DNA from: Pieris napi
Taxonomy: Eukaryota; Arthropoda; Insecta; Lepidoptera; Pieridae
Length of the DNA: 64,000 nucleotides
Direction of reading: 5' to 3'
Assembly: GCF_905475465.1 (NCBI RefSeq)
Contig: NC_062238.1
Span: 10,199,368-10,263,367 of the forward strand
Part shown: piece after piece, positions 24,401-39,400 of the stretch
Numbering within the stretch: the stretch's first letter is position 1
How the letters are laid out: each line of letters begins with the position of its first letter
The notes under the pieces: generated by a model
What the model was told of the DNA's origin: nothing
The model's database searches: none
The model's input: only the letters and a program-made list of their open reading frames with translations
Program-made: the position numbers and the translations under genes

Positions 24401-27400
24401 ACCGGCAAACTTCTTGAGCATTAAACAAGGGAGTGGGGAAAGATTGCGCATCGCGGGACGCAAACGACAACTGATTTACCAATCACGCGATCGACACGTC
24501 ACTCTCACGCCGCCGCGCACCACCTCCCGCCGCCCCAGTGATACCTAAAAATTGCTTCTGCGCAGGCAAGGACATTTGTTCAAGATGTTTGCCGGTATCT
24601 GTATCTTATTGCAAATTCACTTCTACAAGTCTAAAGCACCGAATGATGTCCCGAGTACGGTGAAAGTCTACTTAGTTTTTTTAAATTTGAAGTGTGAATG
24701 TTGCCATTTAATACTATCATAAACGTGCCATAAGCATTCAGTGTTATAATTATTTTGTCGAATCTAAGTCATAAAAATCTATTGTAATTATAAAAAGGTA
24801 AAAAAATCATGAAACAAAAGTGTAAAATAACATTATACAAAAAATTATTATTATCTATGAAAAAAACTGTTGCCATAATCTAGTTAGATGAATAATTATG
24901 ATCTATATTGTATTTTTATACTATTGAGGATGATAACATACCAACATATTCATTTCGGTTTAAAAATAAAATATAGTTGTTAATATTTCTTACAAAACGT
25001 AAACTCACCTTGCTACAGGTAACATCTTTAATGCTAAGCTCCGACTGATACAAAATCCAGCACCTCCGGTGGCAAACCAAAATGAGAACATTAGCTGTAA
25101 CAAATAGCACAAACTAAGAAAAAAAGCGCGTGCGTACAAAGTACATATGTCAGAAGTGAAACGTCTTTGGCAAACTAATTTTTAACTCTTGTTCATATGA
25201 ACAAGAGTTATATATATATAAATATTTATATAAATCTAAGACTTTACATTTCCGAGACTTAGATAGATGGAAAAAGGAAGATATGTTAGAAATTTAATTA
25301 TCTTTAAAATATTAAAAGTGTCGAAAATTAATACAAATAAAAAAACACGTGGCATTTGAATTTACAATTCGTCATTTGAGATTTCAATAAATTATTTTGC
25401 ATATCGAGCCGTTTCGGAGGAGTATAGTTACGAACATTGTGACACGAGAACTTTATATATTAGATTATATATTGCTTATATAGTTACCTTATTAGTTGGC
25501 TTCTTAAATATCTTGACTGGTTCGTAAACAGATGTTCTACCCAGATACCAGTCCTCTTTGTGGTTATAAGTCTGGAGTACGCTGACAAGTCGTGGCACAT
25601 TCACATAATTGTCGTCGTCGAAATGACAAAACCACCTAAAACAAAGAAATTAAGTATTAATTACTATCGGATCGTGTTAGCTTTGTACGCGAAGCTTCTT
25701 CGCGCATACAAATAAATGCGCAATTGACGTTTGCTCGTACGCATACGAAAAATATAATGCCTGTAACCCAAAAGCCATCGTCGTTCAACACGTAATGCTG
25801 ATAATTGCTAATCAATCAGAAACAGATATAGAAATCTGAGGACCAGGTTTATTCTTTATTTGTCTGTCTAAATTATAGTGACAAAATCCTGTCACTCACA
25901 ATGCTCTGCTAGTAAGACTTTCTGAAATATACAATTCCATAAACCCCACAATCAACACACACAGTTTTTAATATAAGGAGATTTACACTCTATTCAACAT
26001 TTTGAAATCGGTAATTATTTAAACAGTTTGAAATGTGAGCTTAACTATTGCCTAATTAAACACCTGCTGTCCTTAAAAGGGCAATAAGGCGGATACATTT
26101 TTACATCTGTATCACTGATAATTTTTAACTTAAAAATAAATGAAGATCAAATCGTCGAGTTTTTTGTATATTTTCAAGCAGTCATTTAAGGATTTTCTAA
26201 TTAGATAGAAAACTCTTTGCATAATAAAATGTGGATGTCCAGATCGGTAGCACATCTATTGTCTATCGAAATCGATACATTATGACTTGTCTCTGACTAA
26301 TAACTTGACTAAAAGCATCTTCCTATAATTCTCTATGAAATACAAGATTAATCAATACAAATAAGAAACATTGTTAGAATTATTGAATTTCGGAGTCGAT
26401 TCTATTTGTAAAAGAATTTGTTAAGCCATTCTTGCTTGCTTTTTTTGAACTAGTACCTACAATTGCTAATACATTTTACACCAGTAATAAGTTGACCAGT
26501 TTCACATTTAATAATATTTAGTTTGCGCACGTATAATTAACATTCCAGCGACTACATATTTTACGACACCACTTATTACCGCTTGTAAAAAGGCTGTATT
26601 AAATTGCAAGTCGCAGTTTCCTTCGGGTTACGGGTGGTAGTAATTATTACTGTATAATTTACTGACATTACGATCGACGTTAATAACAGGAGCTTAGACT
26701 ATGTTGCGCGGTAATACAACATATACGTATAATGCGAAGCGGCAGGCCTACCCTGTAACTTTAACGACGAGTTTAATATTAAGTTGTACATAATTACAAG
26801 TTTACGAAAGATCATACTCCTCCCTCATAGGCCGGCAAGGCATTAACTAAGATGGGTGTCCGTTTTTGGGCGTCCCTTAGGCTAGTTTTACAAAAAAACT
26901 AAACATTTGAGAAATAACTAGGTATATCTAGGGTTTTGTCGTTATATAACATCATAATAATTTTATAAATTATTGCCAATTATTATAATAAACCTATATA
27001 TTATGTATAACGAAATTGAAGCATCTACATTCGGTAATTTATGTTATTTTTTTTTTTATCTAATAGGAGGCAAACGGGCAGGAGGCTCACCTGATGTTAA
27101 GTGATATTAGCCCATGGACACAGAACCAGACACTGCCAGAAGGCACGCAAGTGCGTTTCCGGCCTTATAGAATTAGTACGCTCTTTTCTTGAAGGGCCCT
27201 AAGTCGAATTGGTTCGGAAATACTTCAGTGGGCAGCTGGTTCCACATAGTGGTGGTGCGCGGAAAAAGATGCCTATAATCGTGTTTAATTTTTTAATAGT
27301 ATTTGTATTAGCAAGTCTGTGATTTATAAGATATTAACAGGAGCCAATTTTTAGATATGGCGATTTGTTATTTTTATTTATTACTAAGTTTATAGAAATT

Positions 27401-30400
27401 GTCACAGTGGAAACATAAACACATAAATACATAGTTTTTCTGCCCACCAGGTCGAACAAATTTGCTTATTTATCAATGATAATATGGTCTTTATGAACAT
27501 ACAACGTTTAATAGAAGTCAATCGTTGAAAGTATCGTTTTACGCAATAGTCCTGCTTGAAACAATATACTTGTATAGTTACGATAGGAGCGCAGGTGTCC
27601 AAAGTTACATTCGCCTTATCTTTAAAGTGTTCTCTCATTTTGCAGTACATGAGATTTTTCCCATTGTAACTAACAGACACTACTGTATCATCTTCTAATT
27701 GTTTCTTATAAGTCACCGTTCTGAGTTCTTGATAGTATATTACATAAATCCATTAAGAAATTCATCAGTACGTTTGGATAATTAAATTACACGTTATTAA
27801 GTTAGTTATGTGTCTTTTCTGAATATTAAAACATAGAGATTGTAGAATCTCCGTTGCCTAATTACATTAAACAAATAATCTCAGAATTAAAATTCTTTGT
27901 GATTCTTATATATAGATTATACTCGCGTACATTTATTCTTTTAAGATACTATTTGTATATATAAGTGTATAATAATTTATAATAAAATTAAAAACGTTCT
28001 ATTACAATTAGCCAAAATGCTTGACGTGACAACCTTTTAAGTATGGGCCTCTTTCGGTGAACATTTATTTTGCCTAATACCCAGGTAGGCGATAATTGTT
28101 TCTGACACACGCTGACGACATTTTGGGTCTAGGACATAGGCATAACCCTCCCGCGGCACGGTTGACCTGGTGGTGAAGGGTTATGTGGGACTCGCTGTTG
28201 TGCACCCACTAAAACCCCACGGCTCCACCAGCAATCGCCCGGGGCAGGACACAGTAACAGCGTAGCCTTGTCCGCGAACGGAGAAACCACTAGGCCAACA
28301 CAGCTCACGATTCATCATACGAATTGAATCCCTGAGTAACGTAAGCTACGTATATATTTATTTGTATAATAATATAAGTCCAACTGCGCGAAGCCGGGAT
28401 AGAACGCTTGAAAAAGTAGTTTCAAGCAAAAGCTAGTATGTCGATATCGAGGTGAATTACTTATTAGGTTTGTAGTGTTCTCAGTTTTTACATTTACCGT
28501 TCGTACTCGTTAGCAATTAATATTTTTATTGGAATGTCCGTCTTATTAGATTTATGAATACCATGACTAAAGTAGGAAAAGCATGGCTTAGTTACACAAA
28601 CAAGGAGCTGATGTTGTTACAGCTGGTTATAATATGACAATTTTTTGGTGTCGTTTCTTTATAAATTCCATAGTTATACCAAACATATATGAACAAATAT
28701 TGCATGATTGAGATATGTTGTATGGTCTGTATTTAGAAATAAATCTGGTTTTTATGTAATACTACTTGAAAGAGGAGACTTAGTGGTTAAGCGTGACTCT
28801 CAACCGTAAGGTTGTGCACTCAAACCCAGACTGTAGCATATTAAATGTTACTATGTGGCTTATAAAGGGTTATAGCGTTATATATTTAAATTGTGCATTA
28901 AAACTCATGTTGGGGTATAGATAGAAGATATTAACATGGTTTAAAGTCCGGCAACGCACTCGCGAGGCCTCTGGCATTGTGTCCACTTCAGATGAGCCTC
29001 CTGCCCGTTTGTCCTCAGTTCTATATAAAAAAGAGATTTAGGAAATTTTCGGTCACCTGGCCAAAAACGCGTCTTAGAATGAATGAGAAAAAAATACACA
29101 TTTTGTTTGGACAACAAAAAACATTCTGTACTTGATACTTTTTTTTTATGGCTCTGTCACAATTTGTGCATTAGCCAGCGTCAAGTATAGGATTTTTTAT
29201 AATTCGTGCTTGTCTTTAAAAATTCGACCGTGTCCTCCATGTACAGTTTAAGCAGTACCGCACAACCCTCCCAAAGGCCGAGAACAAATTTAAATTAAAT
29301 TAAAACTTGCCCTCGAACCGGGAATCGAACCCGGTACCCCTCACCTAGTTGCCACTTAATAAGACCGCTAGGCTATGAGGCCCCTACTTGATACTAATTT
29401 TCAGATACAAAATTTTAAGTATGAGACATAAATAGTTTTTATAATACCTCTAGTAGACATTTCAGAATGAATTCCTAACTTAAAAAGGCACAGCGAATTC
29501 AAATTTCGAACGTTCACGAGACGTCAGAATATACGAAGTTCGCAAGTAATGCACTGTATGCACGTAAACTGCAAGGTGACATAAATATCCAACTGGGAAT
29601 GTCGGATGTATCCCCGGTACGCTTTCCCGAATACCACTCATAAAGTAACATTAAATACATGTTACTACTTAAACTACACCTGAGGTTGGATTTGAATAGC
29701 TTAACTGGCGTTTGCATAACGTAATAATGTTTTATTACCTTACTTCTTCGGCGCATATTAAGATTCGAGTTTAACATTTGTTTAACGAAAGTTCGTACAA
29801 TCATTTATTTATTGACCAATTCAATTCGTAGTAATAATAAGGTAATATTTAATTAATATAAACTATAATAAACTAACACAGACACAGTGCACGATCATAA
29901 CAACTTTCAGCTACACTCTAAATACATGCGCATACACACCTATTCACACACTCACTCATTCACTTCATTTGCAACACTAAATTAATTACTATTATTATTA
30001 TTATTTTGTATAATTTTTTTTTCAAATAATATAAACAAGTAATAATTGTTTTTCTAGTTACCCACAACACAGTGCCTCCCTAGTGTGGGGACTAGCGATA
30101 TATGGATTCTGTCACAAGCCCTTTTGTCATAAATAAAATTTTTACTTATTATTATTTCTCTTTCTTCTAGCATACATTCTAGGAGTACGATATATATAAA
30201 GAGTACGCGATTCCTAGTAGTCTATGAATCCATAGGTTTGATTTCATGGTTGTGAGGCACCGAAGGCCGACCTACTGCCTATGAAATTAAATGAAGACGC
30301 CCGATGACTCTGAGAACCCCCCAAACATGTATCCAATATTAAAAAGTATATATCAGAGAAATTCCAGCGTTTGCTTTTAAACTTTTCTATAAACAGTGTT

Positions 30401-33400
30401 GAAAATTAATCTTATGTTTGAGTTTCTCCAGTGTTGATAGGAAACTGTAGACATTGAGTGATTTTTTAATGCGGTAACACTATTCTAAAGGTAAAAATGT
30501 CATTGAAGTAAATTGTTTTATGATGCGCGTTTGTATAAGAGCTATTCAAATGCTGCATTCACTTGGGGATAATTTCCCGCCATTTCTAGATTCAAGACAC
30601 AAGAGTCGAAGAACGTTATACAAATCCAACTCGCACATATATTTAGTGCTAACTTAAACTTAATGATCACGTTCATAATCGGAAGCTTGCATTTAATTTT
30701 GGAACGTTTTCTGCTAAGACCAGCACTTATTACTTACTATATGCAATTATAGTATTGCCTTTTATTGACATAATTTTTAGACATAGAAAAACACTTTTTA
30801 ACGGATTTGTAACGGATGTTTTACTATAAATTTGCAATTATTTTAAATTTAACCGACGTTTCGCGTGCTTTACAGCGTGCGTGGTCACGGTGACTGAAGA
30901 CAAAAGGTGTTGAATGTCAAAAAGTATCACAGCTGTAGAAAAAGTTGTGTTATCTGTATTTATTTCCCCGGAGTTGGAATCGACTAAAAGATGGAGGGTT
31001 TTGGCAGAAATGGCTCACGGTGTCCTCTATTTTCGCGGATTGTTTATCTTGAGATTTTAATTTGGATATTATTGGATCCCAGGTGTTTGACAATTTTAGG
31101 CCGTCTTCTGTATTGAAATTGGGGTGTTTTTTGATTTCAATGGCTTCGCGTACCAATCTTGAGAAGAATCTTTTTTCTTTCGCAAGTACTTTCGGTTGGT
31201 CAAAGCGTATGTAGTGATTGGGCCTATCTAGTGTGTGTTCACAGACTGCTGATTTTGCATACATGCTGATATGACATAGACGACACACAGCACGCGTAAC
31301 GTCGGTTAAATTTAAAATTATGTAAAATAATTGTAAATTTATAATAAAACATAACTTCAAATTCGTTAAAAAAGTGTTTTTCTATATATGCAATTATATC
31401 ACATCAAGTAAGACATATGTTGTCGCTGACTTTTTGTAACCATTATCAAGCTCAATCCATTCTCTATACCTCAATCATATATCTCTCATCATTAAGGTAT
31501 CATTCGTAAGAAACGTTTTAGTTCGACCGTTTCTTCTCAGGCTTAATGCTAAATGGGGATTTACTCGAGCGTCGTAGAGACCTATTGGGATGCAAAGCTT
31601 AGATAATAAGAAGAAAAAAATGTTAAATGATATAATATATTTACATCGGTGGGGGAAGCGGCTATAGATTTTTAAATATGTAAAAAAAACTGTTGCATGG
31701 ACATCCTCGAGCGCGTCAGATATTGATTGCATCACTGCCCTACGTATTTTTAATAATGTACGTATGTTAATCTGATCGTTTGCACGATGCCGGTGGTTGT
31801 ATTTAAAGGTTGAAAATGAAAAAAAAAACTTAACCGGGTACAAGGTATCCCCCTGTATATTAATCTGCCGCGCTTTAGTAAATCCCGAAATCCCCGCTTG
31901 GGCTCCCCTACCATAATGTGCAAATCCGACTATCACGAGAAAGTCCTTTACTTTTAATATATTTTCTAAGACAGTCACAAGTAATGTGGTATTGGTAAAA
32001 ACCAGTACAGTCACAAGATCACACAACAACCTCCCAAGCATCAACTCTTAATAATATTAGCATAGACAATACATTTGAAACTCGTCGAGCGTGAAAATCT
32101 TAAAATTCCCCAAATTTTTACAAATTTCAAATCGTGAGCAATTTAATTCCTTTCTATTGAAATTCCATGACAATAAAGGGCCGAAGAGGCTCGACAGAAA
32201 GGTAAAGAATCATAAAACTGCTAATGGAAAAATTCTGTTTGACGCGTGTCAAAATGTGTCAAAAGAATTATGCCGTGGTGTGAATCACTTATCTATTAAT
32301 AAAATGATTATTGTGTTTATTGGTCATTTATTAAATGGATTTCTTTTGTCACGTATAATCATAATAATTATATGCTGTATAATGTGTTAAATTTTATGCC
32401 TGAAGAGATTAATATTTCCGAGAAAATAATTATTTCATTCACGTCTTGTAAAAAGTTCTTTCTGCTCGGATATGGGGACATTCTAGAAAAGTGTTCTTTC
32501 GTTTTTATAAGTCACTAGCTGACCGGGCAAACGTCGTTTTGCCATGTATATCATTTATATAAAAAAATAGGGGTTGATCGTAGAGCGGTGAAAATTAGGG
32601 GTTGTATGTATTTTTTAATGCTGTATCATAAAAAAATAAAAACAGAAAAAATTATCTAAAAATAAAAAAACAATATTTAGAGGTGAACGACCCTTAACAT
32701 TTAGGGGGATGAAAAAGAGATGTAGTCCGATTCTCAGACATACCCAATATGCACACAAAATTTCATGAGAATCGGTCGAGCCGTTTCGGAAGAGTTTAAC
32801 CACAAACACCGCGACACAAGAATTTTATACATTAGATTAAACCTGCACAACTTATTTGATACTAAATTTTTGACCGTGGATGTTTATAGAGGTAGTTTTT
32901 ATGTATGACGACTTTGTTTTCGATATTCTAATTTCAAATTTGAAACATTAGTATTCGAAATTTAAATAGTTGCTAAAAATGAAACAAATGACTTTCGAAC
33001 GTGAAGTTAGTCATCATCATATCTATTCCGAATGGTACAGTTAAAGAATATTCTATTTACAAAAGAGGATCTATTTACAAATCCAAATAATTAGTTGACA
33101 TAAAGTTGACGATGCTACTACGCAAACAGTTCTGTGGGAAGAATAACAAGAGTCTAACAAAAACATAGGTCGGTGCTATGCAAACGCGTGAAAATAGTTG
33201 TGCGCCCAAAATAATATTGGATTTGCTCTCAAAAACCCATTAACTATCTATTTGAATATAGAGTGGACCTCCATAGTGACGTTGGCCGGACATTGACGAT
33301 GACTGAGCACACAGGTACCATTTAATGCGTCGCTAAACATATTAGTATAACTCAATTTAGGTAATGGCTTTGTGCGCTACCGTTAGGCATTTTGCGGCAC

Positions 33401-36400
33401 AAAGCAGCTCATTAATAATATTACAATAACGATTTTTTGTGATAGGGTAGTGTATATTTCTTTTTAATTTTTTTTAAGTTTTTCTCTTAACTAGGGTTGC
33501 CTGGAAGAGATCGCTTATTAGCGATAAGGCCGCCCGTTGCATCCCTTATAATTTTTATGTATTGTGTTTCTTTCATTTGCAACGAAGGGTAAATAAATAA
33601 AATATAATAAATATATTTAAATTTGCAACTGTCAGAAAAAGTGCATGTACATTGTACAGTGATTTTTTTGTTGTTAATTAATTTCATATATTTGCGTCTA
33701 AATTGAATAAGATTAAAAACTTGCAAAAAGTCATATTTTAATGGATATGGAGACATAATTCATACTTCTTACTAAAACCAGCCGTCTCTTTCTATCAAAT
33801 TCTATCAACGCTGTATTGGAAAGAGAAAGATCAGTGCTTTTGTTTATACTATCATAGTATTTCTCAATGATAAACTAAATAAGATTAATCGATATTTTAA
33901 AGTAAAAAGTCACTTATTAAATTATCTTAAAATTATAATAAATATTTAATTCATAGATGAGATGAAGATCACGAATGAAACGGTAATTGAACCGAATCAA
34001 ATCATGTGGGTAATTTTGACACAAAACAACAAAATCCACTTTAAATAAAAATATACTGTTACAAGGTACAAAGGCGTGGAAAGGACGAAAAGAACTGGCA
34101 AAAACTCTCCACCATTAATTGTCAAGTATTTTGATTCACAAGATGCTTGTACAGAACTGGAACCATTACATCTTACTCCTCGTGTAGACGAAACAACACG
34201 CAAACAGCAACTTCGGGATATGCCGTAAGTAGTGCTCAGTTGCACTCCACTGAAGTATTTCCGAACCAATTTGACTTATGGTTCAAGAAAAGAGCGTATC
34301 GACTCTTTGTGTGAGTGACTCCACGGGTGATTATGGGTTAACTAACTTTTGTAATTAAATTACATAAGTATTAAGGAATTTATAATTAAGTTTGTTTTGG
34401 AAGAGCTGGGACCCTAGCTAGAGCAAAAACCCTTAAAAAAGTTTTTTTTACATAAAAGGATTCACGCATTGTATTGCATATGTACTTCTAATGAATAAAC
34501 ATATAATTATATTATTTTATTATTTAAAACATCAAATAAGCCTTCCCTTTGTTCCCTGTTATAAAAAAAATTTGCTTTATACAAAATATGAATTATACAC
34601 ACAAATCATAGGTACATATAGAAGAAAATATTAACATTGATATTATCATTACGAACAAACAAAACCGCTCATTATTTATACAGTGAGGCTTCTCAAAACA
34701 GAAGTTAAAAGCGTCTTGTTTTTACTTGAAATAAAAAAGCGTAGCTCGAGTGTTTGTTAAGAAAATATTTTCACTTTAAAGTGTGTTTTTAAATGAATTA
34801 AAGCTGGAAACGAGGTTTTAATTTTTTATACACCAGTGACTGATTTTATTTCTGAATACATTAACGCGTCGAAATGTAAAACAGTTTTGACGCTTTGGAG
34901 ACATGAATATTTTATTTTATAATTCGGTGGACGTGTACAGTAAATAAAATATTAAAATATGCTTTACTAATGCGAATTGACAACTGATAATTAGCCTATA
35001 TACCTATGTTCAAATTACAATTGCACTCCTCTGGCAGTGCTCTACTCTCGACGTGTCAAAAAACCCAGTCTTTCGCAACTTGAATGACTTGTTTCTCACT
35101 AATATAACACTTACAGGACAATATGAGTGCACTAAAATCGAGTTAAATAATCTATCAAGCACATATGGTATTTTTTATGAACAATTATTTTGTTTAACAT
35201 AGTAAATAATAACATTAAAATCAATCATTCTTGGACGTCCGTCAGTCTGTGTTTATGGATGTGTTCGTTTATCCATGTATGTGGCAGAGAAATTGGTCGA
35301 AAAATTTATCGTACCAGAATACTTTTTTTCTTCCTATATAAAGTTATACCCTGGGCTGATTCCTAGTTAATATTAGCGTTCTAAGTGCTGTCGTTTAATT
35401 ATAATTTGTAAAAAACTAAAATACGACTGTGTATTTTCCTCACCTTAGAGTTATGGCACCGCTATATATTTTTTTATTATATTTAATACGTCTACTTACC
35501 AATGCCGCGATACGTTAATGATGATGAAAAAAAAAACGAGTTTTCAAAATACGTTTATACATGTGTATAATTTGAAGTTTTGATTTGTTTTCTATGTAGA
35601 AAAACTGTATCAATACAATTACAATAGCAGTGTTATATAATAGTGCTAGTGTTAATCAATTAAACACTTATCATAGTAGAATCAAAATGTCATACATACA
35701 AACGATTATTTCTTTTGCTTTGTATAAGCAGTTATAAACACAAATGATAAAATATGATTTATGCCGTGTGTAAAACAAAATATTACATTTTAATAGCCGT
35801 GTACAGTATAATTACACTTGTGATTAATTGCATCCGCTTTGCAAGCAATAGTCTGATTGAGTTTTAATTGCTTCCATTTTGGTGTTTTAATAGAAAGCTT
35901 TGACTTATTCATAATATTATTACAATATAACTCCCCGCGTAAATGCGATAAACTCAAGAATGCTTTTACTAAAGAATCCTAAGAAATGTTTAAGTTTATA
36001 ATTAATGATGGTTTTATATGAAAATAAATTTATTGTATAGAGGTCGCAAAAACAATTAGCCAAAATTCTCGGTATTCACGCGGCAAGAAACAAGTACGTG
36101 TATGTAAACAAATTAGTTCTAAGGGTATTTGATCGGACTAATTATTTTGCCGGGAGTTGAATTTACTACTCTACTACTCTAGACATAGAATAAGCGTTAG
36201 ACCACTACGCCACAGGGGATATATTTTAGTAAATTCATTTACAATCGTATATGAAATAGTTATAAGTTACGATCTGCTAAGGACCCATGACCTGCCGTCA
36301 CTCATACAAACCTATCAGTGACGCTACAACCTTTTTAGGTCTGGGCCTCAGATTTCTGTATCTGTTTCATGATATGTTAATCTACTAGGCAAGTAGGTGA

Positions 36401-39400
36401 TCAGCCTGCCACACGCGTCGACTTTTTGGGTTTTGGGTCTTAGGCAAGCCGGTTTCCTTACGATGTTTTCCTTCACCGTTCGAGCGAATTTTAAATGCGT
36501 ACATAGAAAGAAAGTCCATTGGTGCGCAGCCGGGGATCGAACCTACGTCCTCAAGGATGAGAGTCGCACACCGAAGCCACTAGGCCAACACTGCTCACAA
36601 CAACACGTTGTACCTATACTCTGTTATAATCGGATAATGTAACCATTGGTTTTAAAGGCTATTTAGCAGAATGATTACGTTTAAATGGTACTTACTTTTT
36701 ACCGCTCTCCAGAAAACGGTCATATTCCACGGACATTTTGCAGCATAGGTGTTTTCGCTGATGTGACGCCGAGCAATTGGTGTTTACCATGTGGCCGTCT
36801 GCAATGATACCAAACAATTATGACCATTATTCCAAAGCCGTAACACCGAGTTTGCTGTGAGGCTACGGGTGTTTGTGCAAAATTTGATTTAAGAATTTTC
36901 CAACCAGTACAACGTTCATACGAAATATCATCGAAACTTTTCGCTTGAAATTGCTTGGTGCACGGGAGATTGTGGATTAATTCTTGAAAACTGCAGTAAA
37001 GGAAACTTTTTCCAAACATTGATTTTACTTACTTGTTTGGTTTTGGTGTTGACGATTGTCTGTGTCCGTGAAAAACCATATCTGTAAGAGAAACAGACCG
37101 TAAGATGAATAAAATTTATACAAGATTTGGGGATGTTTAATCAACTTAACTAGAATTATTAAATGAAAAACTCATTAGAAAGATTAATACATTACAAAAA
37201 CAATGTCAATAGTCAAAAAGTCAAAAGTCAAAAATCATTTATTCATATAGGTAACACAATGTACACTTATTAACGCTAAAAAAGAAATATACTTTAAATG
37301 CTTAAATGAGTTCTTAAACTATATCCGGATATTTAAAGATCATGTATATCGACTGCTTGAGTGTAACGTAGAAATCTTGAGCTTTTTGTAGGTGAATTTG
37401 AAACTAAACCATAGATAGCTTAAGTATTAACGTTTATATTTAATGCTTATATTTATTTCAGTACTACTTCACATATTATATAATTTTCTACAGTGTATAG
37501 TATATACACAATAAGTTACAATGCTGGCGACCCAAAGTGAACTTTGGACTCCAAAACGAAACAATTAATGTGACAATTTGCAAAAAAAAAAAATTATATT
37601 ACAATTATACAAAAGAGGAGACACAAATTTGAAACTTAACTGAGAGTTGGTTTTGAATTTCCTGAGGTATACAATTAATTGTGTTAGTATTAAAGTTAGA
37701 CATTTATATTTTTTATCAAGTGATATGTCATATAACGACGTACCTTAATATAGTAAATGTAAAATAAGAAGCATTTAATATGTATATCTTTATCGAAGTT
37801 CATAAGTGTACATTGTGTTACCTAATTTGAATTCTGTTTTGACAAAGAGTTTTTTAAACATATGTTACGATTTAAACATTGTAGTACTGAGTACAACATT
37901 GGTTTTTCTATCTAAAAAATACGCATTGTTGATAATAATATGATTTGTTTTAATATCGGTACGGTATTGTATTACCGAAACTATAGTATTGTTCGGTAAT
38001 GTAAAATAATATAATCCTAATAACGTATGGACATTACGTTGAATGGCCACTGGTTATCTCGATAGTATGAATGTTAATTATAGTGGTTTACACTTACGGA
38101 AGTATTTCAACACTTGTCTGAAAAATTTAAATATTGTATTGTGATACAAAAATAACAATGAAACTACAATACAATGTAATTAATGTACCAAGTTCATTGA
38201 TAAGAAAACAATCGTGTTTATACAGAATTAACAGCGGTTAAATGGAATAACATTGCCATTACATTAGCATTTGGGGTGGAAAGCCGTGCATAGATGACGG
38301 AATTGTGATACACGGAACATTGTGAACTTCTGATAAATTGAATCTACAGAAAATATCTTTTTTTTTATATAGAACAGGGGGCAAGCGGGCAGGAGGCTCA
38401 CCTGATGTTAAGTGATACCGCCGCCTCAATGCCATAGGGCTCGCGAGTGCGTTGCCGGCCTTTTAAGAATTGGTACGCTCTTTTCTTGAAGGACACTAAG
38501 TCGAATTGGTTCGGAAATACTTCAGTGGGCAGCTGGTTCCACAAACTGGTGGTGCGCGGCAAAATTAATCTTTGTTTCTCATTAAACTCATATTTGGTTT
38601 CTGTAGTATGGGAATATGTCTATCAACTAGAACTCTGCCAAGAATTAAACCCAGGACCTCTGGATTATACTACAGTATTATATGAAATAGAAGATCTTTA
38701 AATATAAATAATAATATTTTATAGTTTTGATAAAATAAAATAATTTATCTTTATTTTGGGTATATCTATTTTCTATCCTATAATCTTAAAAATACCTAAA
38801 ACGGATTTTAAAAATAGAATGTTTTACCACACACGACAGCAAAAGTGCTTCTAGCTAATCTATTGCAAATATCGGCCACGCCCGGTTACCTCATAGATCA
38901 CACTTCAACAGAGCTGATAAATCACAAAGGGTCAATTTCGTCATGGAAACGTGAGCCCTTTACCAGGTTGGACCTCTAGAACCAAAGCGAGCTCTAATTA
39001 ATTTCGTAATTCTAGTTTCGGCTTGTAGCCTTAAATTTAAATTGCTTTGATCAAGGAAAATTACTATTTTTACACAGCTGCCTTAAAGCTTTAATCAAGT
39101 ATAACGTGTCGATTTATAAATACTTTTTCAGATACTAAAAGAGTTCCAATACAGTAAAGGTCGAGTTAGGTAAAATTTTTAATAATTTAGTTTCATTTTT
39201 ACGCGCGCCGATGTATTGATAGATTTTAAAATAAATCATATTATTATTATCGATGTACTTATATATTTTAGATAACCCAATGTTGAACCTAGTACTATAA
39301 TGTTTAAATCATTACTGTATATGTTAAAACAACTCTTTGTCAAAACAGAATTAAGATACGTCGTCAAATGACATATCACTTGATAGGAAATAAAAATTTC

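Noticed and set aside
30843..30900. A hammerhead ribozyme near the Penelope arm (GAAAC and a strong stem are present)
   Set aside because: Penelope elements can carry hammerheads, but I cannot find a CTGATGA core; the nearest match is CTGTAAAG. Not supportable without a covariance search.
36720..37019. 99-codon minus-strand frame as a gene
   Set aside because: It overlaps fng exon 3 and intron 2 in the wrong phase; a shadow of the true exon.
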